From Silvanigrella aquatica (GTDB lineage: Bacteria; Bdellovibrionota_B; Oligoflexia; Silvanigrellales; Silvanigrellaceae): DNA of 64,000 nucleotides. The notes beneath the pieces are model-generated. The model was not told where the DNA came from. It saw nothing but the letters and a program-made list of their open reading frames with translations, and ran no database searches. Shown piece after piece: positions 55,285 through 62,440 of the stretch; the first letter of the stretch is position 1, and every line of letters begins with the position of its first letter. Where the stretch lies: assembly GCF_001907975.1 (NCBI RefSeq), contig NZ_CP017834.1:3278383-3342382 (forward strand), in the 5' to 3' direction. The position numbers were made by a program, and so were the translations under genes.

Positions 55285-55995
55285 ATGAGTCCAGAAGAAT
55301 TTAAAAAACTTGTTCATTCTAGAAGAAGTGTTCGCATATTTTCAGCGAAACCTGTTCCTGAAAATGTAGTAAATGAATGTTTAAATTTAGCATTACTGGC
55401 ACCAAACTCATCAAATTTACAACCCTGGGAATTTCATTGGGTCAGATCAAATGAAAAAAAAGAGCAATTAATTAAGGCTTGTCTTTCACAGCCTGCCGCA
55501 AGTACAGCAGCAGAATTAATTGTCTGTGTTGCTCGCACAGCCACATGGCGAAAAAACGCAAAAAAAATGTTGGAAATTTTAGAATCTCAAAGTGATAAAG
55601 TACCAAAAACAGCAATAGATTATTATAGAAAAATTGTTCCTTTTGCTTATACGCAAGGATATTTTAATATTTTTGGCTGGATTAAAAGAATATTAGTTTT
55701 TTTAATTGGATTTAAAACTCCCGTTCCTCGAAATCCTGTAAGTAGAAATGATATGGTAACTTGGGCTTCTAAAACCTGTGCATTGGCTGCGGAAAATTTG
55801 ATGTTAGCCATTCATGCGCATGGATTTGATACCTGTCCCATGGAAGGATTTGATGCCCGCCGCATTCACAAAATTTTAAATCTACCTTCCGATTCCCACA
55901 CAGTTATGGTTGTAGCCGTTGGAGAAAAAGCGCCCGAAGGCGTTTATGGACCACGTATTCGCTTTGAAAGAGAATTATTTATTAAAGAGGTATAG
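55285..55995 (+). CDS. Nitroreductase-family oxidoreductase
   Basis: 236 residues. RRSVRIFSAKPVPENVVNECLNLALLAPNSSNLQPWEF is the FMN-binding start of the fold (Arg-Arg-Ser and SSNLQPW). Later PMEGFDARRI and VAVGEKAPEG follow the family. It likely reduces a nitro, quinone or flavin substrate with NAD(P)H. It is placed between the two peptide-transport ATPases, a position that is odd. Confidence 0.88.
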   Translation: MSPEEFKKLVHSRRSVRIFSAKPVPENVVNECLNLALLAPNSSNLQPWEFHWVRSNEKKEQLIKACLSQPAASTAAELIVCVARTATWRKNAKKMLEILESQSDKVPKTAIDYYRKIVPFAYTQGYFNIFGWIKRILVFLIGFKTPVPRNPVSRNDMVTWASKTCALAAENLMLAIHAHGFDTCPMEGFDARRIHKILNLPSDSHTVMVVAVGEKAPEGVYGPRIRFERELFIKEV

Positions 55996-56000
55996 CAATA

Positions 56001-57008
56001 ATGTCAGAAATGGATATTTTGCGAGTTCAAAATTTAGTTAAATACTTTCCCATAACAGGTGGTATTTTAGGAAAACAAATTGCAAAAGTTCATGCTGTTG
56101 ATGATGTTACTTTTTCAGTTAAAAAAGGAAAAACTTTAGGACTTGTTGGTGAATCAGGTTGTGGAAAAAGCACATTAGGACGTACTATTTTAAGGTTAAT
56201 AGAACCTACATCAGGAAATATTTTTTTTGACGGTAAAGATATAACAAATATATCTCAAAAACAATTGCGCCCTTTACGTAAAGAAATTCAAATTGTTTTT
56301 CAAGATCCTTTTGCAAGTTTAAATCCTCGCATGTCTATCCGTGAAATTTTATCAGAGCCTTTTGAAATTCATAATTTATTTCCCGATAAACAGGAACGTA
56401 TCCATAAAGTATTGAGTTTATTAAAAGAAGTTGGCTTGAGCCCTGAAGCGATTGACAGATATCCACACGAATTTTCAGGAGGACAAAGACAACGCATAGG
56501 AATTGCCAGGGCATTATCTTTAAATCCTAAAATAATTATTTGTGATGAACCCGTCAGCGCACTTGATGTATCGATTCAAAGCCAAATATTAAATTTGATG
56601 ATGGATTTAAGAGATAAATATCATTTGTCTTATATATTTATTGCACATGATCTTTCTGTGATTGAACATATTTCTGATGAAGTTGCCGTCATGTACTTAG
56701 GAAAAATTGTCGAATATACTTCTTCTGAAAATTTATATAAACATCCAATTCACCCTTATACAAAAGCATTAATATCAAGTATTCCAAGACATAATGTTGT
56801 TGAAAAAAGAGAACATCAAGTTATTCAAGGTGATTTACCAAGCCCCATCGATCCTCCTTCAGGATGCCGATTTCATACAAGATGTCCTTTTGCGAAAGAA
56901 ATATGCTCTAAACAAATACCCGAATTAAAAAATTTAGGTTCAGAAATTAATTCACACCTTGTCGCTTGTCACTTTAGTAATGAATTAAAAAACAATGAAA
57001 TTCTTTAA
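56001..57008 (+). CDS. Oligopeptide/dipeptide ABC transporter ATPase (OppF/DppF-like)
   Basis: 335 residues. Walker [13 protein letters not shown], signature [12 protein letters not shown], Walker [13 protein letters not shown], and the C-terminal block [15 protein letters not shown] with the family Cys pattern. Start ATG 56001, or four codons later. It pairs with the OppD-like subunit, separated by the nitroreductase gene. Confidence 0.9.
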   Translation: MSEMDILRVQNLVKYFPITGGILGKQIAKVHAVDDVTFSVKKGKTLGLVGESGCGKSTLGRTILRLIEPTSGNIFFDGKDITNISQKQLRPLRKEIQIVFQDPFASLNPRMSIREILSEPFEIHNLFPDKQERIHKVLSLLKEVGLSPEAIDRYPHEFSGGQRQRIGIARALSLNPKIIICDEPVSALDVSIQSQILNLMMDLRDKYHLSYIFIAHDLSVIEHISDEVAVMYLGKIVEYTSSENLYKHPIHPYTKALISSIPRHNVVEKREHQVIQGDLPSPIDPPSGCRFHTRCPFAKEICSKQIPELKNLGSEINSHLVACHFSNELKNNEIL

Positions 57009-57109
57009 TAAATAAATTATTTATAAATATTCAACTTCCCCAATTATATTCTTTACATTTTTTAAAAACTGATTCAGAATTAGAAAACTTTTAATCTGGA
57101 GGAACCTTT

Positions 57110-58303
57110 ATGAAACACGCAAACAAATCTATTGGACTTATTGGTTATCATTCCATTCAATATTTTGCTCGCGATTTAAAATCTTGTGTGCATTGGCATA
57201 TTGAAAAATTCGGATTTGAAGAAATTGCAAAATCAAACTCCGCATGGGAAAAAAAACATGGCATGCGTTCTGTTGTGTTACGTGGAGCAGGAAACATTGG
57301 ATGGATTATTACAGAGCCCATTGAAAAAGCATCCACCGCAGGAAGATATTTAAACAATCATCCAGATGGTGTGGCCTATATTAATTTTAGAGTAAAAAGT
57401 ATAAAAAAAACGGCTGAATTTCTTGTCGAAAGAAAAGCGCCTATTTTGTATGATATCGAAGTTCATAAATCAAAAAATGCAGGCACCTGGAAAGAAATTG
57501 CTATTGCAACAGCATTAGATGACGTTGGTTTTCGATTTATTGAAGAAAAAAAATATGATTTATTTGCTCCAGACCATGAATGGACAAATGCAAATACAAA
57601 AAACAATGATAACCGTCTTGGCCTCGATCTTGGCATCGATCACGTCACTTGCAATGGACGCTCTATGCACGCCATCACCGAATTTTATGCACACTGTATG
57701 GGGTTTAAAAGGTATTGGGGAATAGAATTCCACACAACACATCACAAACCCGAATTAGGTACAGGCTCGGGTCTTGAAAGCATTGTTATGTGGGACAAAG
57801 AGAGTGGCATTAAATTTGCGACAAATCAGCCCCTGGCGCCTTATTATAATAACTCCCAAATTCAAATTTATGTGGAAGACAATCATGGTTCCGGGGTTCA
57901 GCACATCGCCTTAGGCACTAAAAATATCATCAATACAGTAGAAAAATTGAAAGTTAAAGGTGCGGTTTTCTTAGAAGCTTCTGATAAGTATTACGAGCAA
58001 TTACCCTCGAGAATGAAAAAAATGAAGCTACAAAAAATCAAAGAGCCTATGGAAATAGTTAAGAAAAATAACATTCTATTAGATGGATCCAATGGGAAAT
58101 ATTTACTGCAGATATTTATGAAAGAGCAATGTGTGCAAATGAAAAATAAAACTGCGGGTCCTTTTTTCTATGAAATTATCCAAAGGGCAGGGGATGAAAG
58201 CTTTGGTGAAGGCAATTTTAAAGCTTTATTTGACAGCATTGAAAAACAGCAAGTCACTGATCATCGTCAGGAAATGAGAGAAAGAGTCGATTCTCTATGC
58301 TAG
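57110..58303 (+). CDS. 4-Hydroxyphenylpyruvate dioxygenase-type protein
   Basis: 397 residues with the two vicinal-oxygen-chelate domains. The iron triad is visible as GIDHVTCNG (His), GVQHIALGT (His) and FFYEIIQRAG (Glu). FGEGNFKALFDSIEKQQ is the HPPD C-terminal signature. It converts 4-hydroxyphenylpyruvate to homogentisate in tyrosine catabolism, or supplies homogentisate for pigments. No hmgA or fahA lies nearby. CTGGAGG lies before ATG 57110. Confidence 0.93.
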   Translation: MKHANKSIGLIGYHSIQYFARDLKSCVHWHIEKFGFEEIAKSNSAWEKKHGMRSVVLRGAGNIGWIITEPIEKASTAGRYLNNHPDGVAYINFRVKSIKKTAEFLVERKAPILYDIEVHKSKNAGTWKEIAIATALDDVGFRFIEEKKYDLFAPDHEWTNANTKNNDNRLGLDLGIDHVTCNGRSMHAITEFYAHCMGFKRYWGIEFHTTHHKPELGTGSGLESIVMWDKESGIKFATNQPLAPYYNNSQIQIYVEDNHGSGVQHIALGTKNIINTVEKLKVKGAVFLEASDKYYEQLPSRMKKMKLQKIKEPMEIVKKNNILLDGSNGKYLLQIFMKEQCVQMKNKTAGPFFYEIIQRAGDESFGEGNFKALFDSIEKQQVTDHRQEMRERVDSLC

Positions 58304-58367
58304 CCTTATTTTTTTTAAAAAGGGCTTGCGCGGCTTTCTTACACATGTTAGAGGTCAGCTTCTTGTA

Positions 58368-58395
58368 TTAGAGAAGTTAGACCTTCTCAATCTAA
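58368..58395 (+). promoter_or_regulatory. Leader hairpin before the small basic gene
   Basis: TTAGAGAAG-ttagac-CTTCTC-aa-TCTAA folds into an 11-pair stem with a two-base bulge. It ends 2 bases before the GAGGAG ribosome site of the next gene, so it could modulate translation. Confidence 0.45.
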
Positions 58396-58409
58396 ATGAG
58401 GAGATTAAA

Positions 58410-58538
58410 ATGGGTAAGAAAGACAACCGTCGCACGTTTAAAATGAAGAGAAAAAAAGCTCAAGCTGCTAAAAAGGCGCGTATTAAAACAAAGACTGCTG
58501 CTGCTAAATTAGCTAAAAAAGCTCCTTCTAAAAAGTAA
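58410..58538 (+). CDS. Small highly basic protein (42 residues)
   Basis: ATG 58410 follows a strong SD (GAGGAG, 6 bases). The product is 42 residues, almost only Lys, Ala, Arg and Thr (KKAQAAKKARIKTKTAAAKLAKKAP), like the tails of histone H1-like or AlgP proteins. It probably binds nucleic acid. The longer in-frame start at 58326 lacks a ribosome site. It lies directly before tRNA-Ser, with which it may share a transcript. Confidence 0.7.
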   Translation: MGKKDNRRTFKMKRKKAQAAKKARIKTKTAAAKLAKKAPSKK

Positions 58539-58554
58539 TTTTTGAAGTTTCATA

Positions 58555-58644
58555 GGAGAGATGGCCGAGTGGCTTAAGGCGGCGGTCTTGAAAACCGTTG
58601 TAGGTGCGAGCCTACCGGGGGTTCGAATCCCTCTCTCTCCGCCA
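58555..58644 (+). tRNA. tRNA-Ser(TGA)
   Basis: Ninety bases with acceptor GGAGAGA/TCTCTCC, a long variable arm (TGTAGGTGCGAGCCTACC), anticodon loop CTTGAAA giving TGA, T arm GGGGTTCGAATCCCT, and an encoded CCA. Confidence 0.95.
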
Positions 58645-58649
58645 TATTT

Positions 58650-58686
58650 AACCCCAGATATTAAAATTAATGTTTGGGGTTTTTGT
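58650..58686 (+). terminator. Terminator of tRNA-Ser
   Basis: AACCCCA and TGGGGTT pair, followed by TTTT-G-TTTTT, right after the tRNA. Confidence 0.75.
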
Positions 58687-58722
58687 TTTTATTGCATTAA
58701 AAAACTTTGTTTTTATTAAAAT

Positions 58723-59820
58723 TTAATATGCCCACTTTAAAATTCCATAATTATAAGTTGTTTGTATATTTAAAAATAGAAAAATTAATAAAATAATTAA
58801 TTTGATAAATAATTCTTTTCTATTTTCATAAATTCCCATGATAAAAAATATTGGGAAAAGAAAGGAGATAAAGCGAAAAGAATTAATTAATTCTCCTTGT
58901 AAAGGCAAAATTAATAAAGAAATTAAACAATAGAAAAATATGGCTTTTGAATATTTTAAAAGAAAAAAAGAATAGAAGAGCATTAAATAAAAAACCAAAT
59001 GATGCTTAATAGCGCCTAAACTGTAATCTTGAAATTTAGACTGCAAAATAAAAGTTTCAAAATATTCTGAGTAATGATCTATATGATGCCAACTAGATTG
59101 CGCTTCTATAAAAGCAAATGGAGTGCCAAAAATTCTATATTGAAATAAAAGATATCCTGCAAAAAACAGGCCGGAAACTATGCCGAATTTAAAAAATATA
59201 TAAAATCTTTCTTTAAATGACAAAGCATGTGAAGCTGCTAAAAAACCACAAGAAATAGATAGTATAACTCCTTGATTTTTAGTTAAACAGCATAAACCAG
59301 AAAGTATAGCTGCAAAAAACCATTTATTAAAATAAGAAAAATATATAGATAAATAAGATAAAAATAAATACAATGATTCCGTATGATGAGTATGAAAAAC
59401 ATAACTTGCAGGCGATAAAACTAAAAAAAGATAACAAAAAGTATTTTGAGGATATAGCCATATAGGAATGGATTCTTTTGAATTTTTAATTTTATTCAAA
59501 CAAAAAATAAATACAATAAAAACAATTGATGAAAATAGACTTCCAATTAAAGCAGGATGAATATTTTTAAAAGGAAAATTAATTATTTTTACCAAATAAG
59601 GGTATAGAGGGAAAAAAGCTCTGCTTTGTTCTATTGCATAATCATATTCTACAATTTTTGTATACCACTCGGAATCCCAATGAGTTAATAATTCTAATAA
59701 ATTATTAGCAGGTGTTAAATAGTTTTTAAAATGAAGTAAATATACCCAAATTATAAAATGCAAAAGAGTGATTAGGAATGCGATTATCATATGCTCACGT
59801 AATAGCACTCTGTTTTTCAT
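58723..59820 (-). CDS. PIG-V-like mannosyltransferase-family membrane protein
   Basis: About 365 residues from ATG 59820 (GGAGC site, 8 bases). It has about nine to ten helices. The first periplasmic loop holds the family motif HWDSEWYTKIV and then RAFFPLYPYLVKII, as in GPI mannosyltransferase II and its bacterial relatives. It probably uses a polyprenyl-phosphate sugar; GPI itself is not made by bacteria. Its ATG overlaps the stop of a possible small ORF upstream. Confidence 0.85.
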   Translation of the reverse strand: MKNRVLLREHMIIAFLITLLHFIIWVYLLHFKNYLTPANNLLELLTHWDSEWYTKIVEYDYAIEQSRAFFPLYPYLVKIINFPFKNIHPALIGSLFSSIVFIVFIFCLNKIKNSKESIPIWLYPQNTFCYLFLVLSPASYVFHTHHTESLYLFLSYLSIYFSYFNKWFFAAILSGLCCLTKNQGVILSISCGFLAASHALSFKERFYIFFKFGIVSGLFFAGYLLFQYRIFGTPFAFIEAQSSWHHIDHYSEYFETFILQSKFQDYSLGAIKHHLVFYLMLFYSFFLLKYSKAIFFYCLISLLILPLQGELINSFRFISFLFPIFFIMGIYENRKELFIKLIILLIFLFLNIQTTYNYGILKWAY

Positions 59821-60044
59821 AAACATGCTCCATTATAAAAATTCAATATGAATATAATACATAAAAAATTAAAAAAGCAAATAAGCATAAATTTTTTAAT
59901 TTTGATATCGAAATAATTAATGAGGTAAAAAATAATATATAAAAATTTTAAAAAGGTTTTTTTATGAGAAATTATGGCACTTAAACTCAAGCTCAATAAA
60001 ATTTCTACCCAAAGGCATATCAATAAAATCAATTTTGCAATCAA
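59817..60044 (-). CDS. Possible small hydrophobic membrane protein
   Basis: 75 codons from a TTG start, with two hydrophobic stretches (LILLICLWVEILLSLSLSAII and FMLICFFNFLCIIFILNF) separated by a basic middle. The stop overlaps the next ATG as ATGA, the pattern of translational coupling, which is the main reason to keep it. There is no ribosome site, and AT-rich sequence easily yields hydrophobic frames, so it is doubtful. Confidence 0.3.
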   Translation of the reverse strand: MIAKLILLICLWVEILLSLSLSAIISHKKTFLKFLYIIFYLINYFDIKIKKFMLICFFNFLCIIFILNFYNGACL

Positions 60045-60167
60045 GTTTTTGTATAACGTATTCAGTTACATCAATATCAAACCCTGATAATTTTCGTAAA
60101 ACTCAAATTGGCGGCAATCTTTTATAGCGATTTTCCAAAGTCTTTTACAAAATTCATTTCTATAAGC

Positions 60168-60233
60168 GCTAATATAATATAATATAAATATTATGCAAAT
60201 ATAAAATATGCATTATATTTATATTATATTAGC
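60168..60233. repeat. 66-base AT-rich inverted repeat (long hairpin)
   Basis: GCTAATATAATAT at the left and its complement ATATTATATTAGC at the right enclose further pairing up to TGCA on both sides, with one five-base offset and a loop of about 11 bases. It overlaps the stop codon of the small peptide gene and may act as its 3' end. Confidence 0.65.
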
Positions 60234-60369
60234 AAGAAGTTAAATCGCAAATTCTATTTTTTTTATTTCCCGTATTATTAAACTCATTATTAACTGGGAC
60301 ATATACTGAAAAAATAAAAAATGAAACAAGTAAAACCGAAAAAATACAAATTAATTTACTTTTAATCAT
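60229..60369 (-). CDS. Small secreted peptide (46 residues)
   Basis: ATG 60369 follows AAGGGG at 8 bases. MIKSKLICIFSVLLV starts a signal-peptide-like segment to about residue 24, then a polar Asn-rich tail with two Cys (C41 and C46, ending CDLTSC). Not recognised. It shares the MIKS start, size class and promoter type with the peptide gene at 11286. Gene status rests on the ribosome site, signal segment and promoter. Confidence 0.55.
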   Translation of the reverse strand: MIKSKLICIFSVLLVSFFIFSVYVPVNNEFNNTGNKKNRICDLTSC

Positions 60370-60448
60370 AATTAACCCCTTTGATATAAATTATTAAAAT
60401 TAAATTATAGTTAGAACAACGAAAGCAAAAATTTAAAACTAAAAATAA

Positions 60449-60477
60449 TCTATATTAAATAATTATTATAATGTCAA
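60449..60477 (-). promoter_or_regulatory. Predicted promoter of the 46-residue peptide gene
   Basis: On the minus strand TTGACA (60472-60477), 17 bases, then TATAGA (60449-60454). It lies about 80 bases before the ATG. The spacer itself holds AATAATTATT, which also occurs twice just upstream. Confidence 0.65.
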
Positions 60478-60496
60478 CCAAAGAGTAACTCAATTA

Positions 60497-60524
60497 AATA
60501 ATTATTATTTTTATAATAATTATT
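60497..60524. repeat. Palindrome upstream of the peptide promoter
   Basis: AATAATTATTAT-TTTT-ATAATAATTATT, perfect arms of 12 with a 4-base loop, 20 bases upstream of the -35. It may be an operator. Confidence 0.5.
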
Positions 60525-60741
60525 ATCTGGTTATGGAGTAAATATATTTATTTTTATACTTATCTTAAACAAAATTTATGAAAATAAAAAATTTTTTTTC
60601 TCATATTTTTTTATATTGAATTATTAAAAAATTAAATATCAGCCATTTTTTGGTAAGTTTATTTCATTAAATTTTTAGTGATGTGAATTTAAAACTATGT
60701 TATTGACTCTTTATATGACAATAATTTATAAAATTTACTCT

Positions 60742-61665
60742 TTAATATTGAGTTATAATTTCCATTTTTTTTGGAATTTTTAAATACCCAAACAATGGTA
60801 TAGCATAATTAATAAGATCAAAAGGAGAAAAATTTAGATCTTTTGCTTTTTGAATAATATCATTATTAAAACCTAAAAAAATTAACGCTTGTAAAATATT
60901 TTCAACTGCCTCTTCATTTTTTAATTGCTTTGCTTTTGTTTGTTTAGAAAGCTTTTGATTTTTTTCATTTGTTGCAATAGGAATATGCAAATATTGTGGA
61001 GTTTTAAAATTAAGACGTTTTTGCAAATAAATTTGCCTCGGCGTTTGCCAAAGTAAATCACTCCCACGCACAACTTCTGTGACACCTTGTAATTCATCAT
61101 CAACAACAACAGCAAGTTGATAAGTAGCTATATTTTCATTTCTCCACAAAATAAAATCACCCACTTCTTTTGAAATATCTTGCTCATGTTTTCCTTGAAT
61201 AAGATCGGTAAAAGAGATTTTATTATCATCGTGAATAGTGATTCTAATTGAATATTGTGCCATTTTTTCATTTGAAAGATATTTGCAAAATCCGGGATAT
61301 ATTGCTTCGTAAGTAACGGGATTCTTCTCGCATTGAGAAAGTTTTTTTCGTGAGCAAATGCACTTATACAATAATTTTTTTTCTTTCAGCAATTGCAGAT
61401 ATTCAGAATAAATTTTATTTCTTTGCGATTGGTATATAATTTCATCATCCCAATAGAGTCCATGACTTTCTAAGGTTTTTAAAATAGAAATGATGGAGTT
61501 TTTTTGAGCTCTCGTTGTATCTACATCTTCAATTCTCAACAACCACTTACCATTTTGAGATCGAGCTCTTAAATAACTAGCCAAAGCTGTTATAAGAGAT
61601 CCCATATGTAGGTCGCCCGTAGGTGAGGGAGCAAATCGACCAATATAGTCTGAGTATTTTTGCAT
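60742..61665 (-). CDS. gluQ: Glutamyl-Q tRNA(Asp) synthetase
   Basis: 307 residues, a truncated GluRS catalytic core without the anticodon domain. GRFAPSPTGDLHMGSL is the HIGH region, RIEDVDTTR follows, and the zinc site is CICSRKKLSQC plus YPGFC. The KMSKS equivalent is KLSKQTK. It attaches glutamate to queuosine in tRNA-Asp, so the organism makes queuosine, consistent with tgt here. It precedes (in direction of transcription follows) tRNA-Lys by about 28 bases. Confidence 0.92.
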   Translation of the reverse strand: MQKYSDYIGRFAPSPTGDLHMGSLITALASYLRARSQNGKWLLRIEDVDTTRAQKNSIISILKTLESHGLYWDDEIIYQSQRNKIYSEYLQLLKEKKLLYKCICSRKKLSQCEKNPVTYEAIYPGFCKYLSNEKMAQYSIRITIHDDNKISFTDLIQGKHEQDISKEVGDFILWRNENIATYQLAVVVDDELQGVTEVVRGSDLLWQTPRQIYLQKRLNFKTPQYLHIPIATNEKNQKLSKQTKAKQLKNEEAVENILQALIFLGFNNDIIQKAKDLNFSPFDLINYAIPLFGYLKIPKKMEIITQY

Positions 61666-61693
61666 GGGAGAAATATATATTAGAAAAAATAAA

Positions 61694-61769
61694 TGGTGAA
61701 GGGTCAGGGATTCGAACCCTGGACCAAGAGATTAAGAGTCTCTTGCTCTACCAACTGAGCTAACCCTCC
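61694..61769 (-). tRNA. tRNA-Lys(CTT)
   Basis: On the minus strand the cloverleaf has acceptor GGAGGGT/ACCCTTC (one G-T pair), D arm AGCTCAGTTGGTAGAGC, anticodon loop CTCTTAA giving CTT, T arm CAGGGTTCGAATCCCTG, and an encoded CCA. A TTGACT with GATAAC (15-base gap) lies upstream as a possible promoter. Confidence 0.96.
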
Positions 61770-61821
61770 ACATATGTTTCCTTTAGTTATCGAAGAAGAA
61801 CGGGGAAGTCAAGAAATGAAT

Positions 61822-61856
61822 TAAAAAAAAAGCTTAAGGAAACAAACCTTAAGCTT
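61822..61856 (-). terminator. Terminator of atpE
   Basis: Perfect ten-pair stem AAGCTTAAGG/CCTTAAGCTT with a 7-base loop, followed on the minus strand by nine T. Confidence 0.92.
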
Positions 61857-61880
61857 AATAAATTACTTAAAATTTATTAA

Positions 61881-62213
61881 TTACTTGCCAAGAATTAAGA
61901 AGGCAATGATGAGACCAAGGATCGCTTGGAACTCAATAAGAGCCATAGCAAGAAGGAAGGGAGTAAAGATTTTGTTGTACGCTTGAGGGTTACGACCAAT
62001 ACTCTCAAGAGCACCTTTAGCAGCATGACCTTGACCTTGACCAGCACCAACAACCGCAAGACCAATAGCAAGACCAGCACCAATTAATTTAAGACCCGTA
62101 CCAATGGACATACCATCAGTCGCTACAGCCGCCGCAGCTTCATTGGCAAATGCAGGAAGATTAACAAGAATCGCAGCAGAAGCAGCGGATACTAAAGCAA
62201 ATTTCTTTTTCAT
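61881..62213 (-). CDS. atpE: F0F1 ATP synthase subunit c with N-terminal signal peptide
   Basis: 110 residues; usual subunit c is near 75-90. Residues 1-23 look like a cleavable signal (KKKFALVSA..., AFA before NE). Helix 1 has GAGQGQGHAA (Gln59, Gln61) and the RNPQ loop follows. Helix 2 has the ion-binding Glu94 in ALIEFQAILG. The polar loop and Glu are those of a functional c ring. No Ser/Thr follows the Glu as in typical Na+ c rings, so proton coupling is more likely, though not settled. Last gene of the F0 operon. Confidence 0.93.
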   Translation of the reverse strand: MKKKFALVSAASAAILVNLPAFANEAAAAVATDGMSIGTGLKLIGAGLAIGLAVVGAGQGQGHAAKGALESIGRNPQAYNKIFTPFLLAMALIEFQAILGLIIAFLILGK

Positions 62214-62304
62214 GAAGAACTCCTAATAATAACTAAAATAAACTGATAGAAATATGTTCCCATTCAATCAGATTGTGCAAGCAGAATTCTAGTTCTCAGG
62301 CACA

Positions 62305-62346
62305 CACTTTATTTTTTTAAAATAAAGTGACCTCTAGAAGAGAGGT
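62305..62346 (-). other. Two tandem stem-loops between atpB and atpE
   Basis: CACTTTATTT/AAATAAAGTG (10 pairs, 62305-62329) and ACCTCT/AGAGGT (62330-62346) lie back to back in the 227-base gap. Neither has a clean T run on the minus strand, so they look like RNA-stability or processing elements rather than a plain terminator. Confidence 0.6.
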
Positions 62347-62440
62347 TAGGATATTTACATTTAAATCGTTATTTTGAATGGAAATGATAACTTTTTAAAA
62401 TGCAAATCCTGTAAAATTCTCAACAAAAAAGAACATCAAC

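Larger units (their letters stand above)
60045..60741. other. About 700-base AT-rich region between the PIG-V-like gene and gluQ
   Basis: No gene above 60 codons. It holds a 66-base hairpin (60168-60233), a 46-residue secreted peptide gene on the minus strand (60229-60369), its promoter (60449-60477) and an upstream palindrome (60497-60524). Nothing else was recognised in 60525-60741. Confidence 0.5.

Noticed and set aside
58326..58409. Longer start of the small basic protein
   Set aside because: The upstream 28 codons contain the leader hairpin and SD of the ATG at 58410 and have no ribosome site of their own.
60497..60524. Fur box
   Set aside because: The palindrome lacks the GATAAT/ATTATC spacing and G/C positions of a Fur site; pure A/T sequence.
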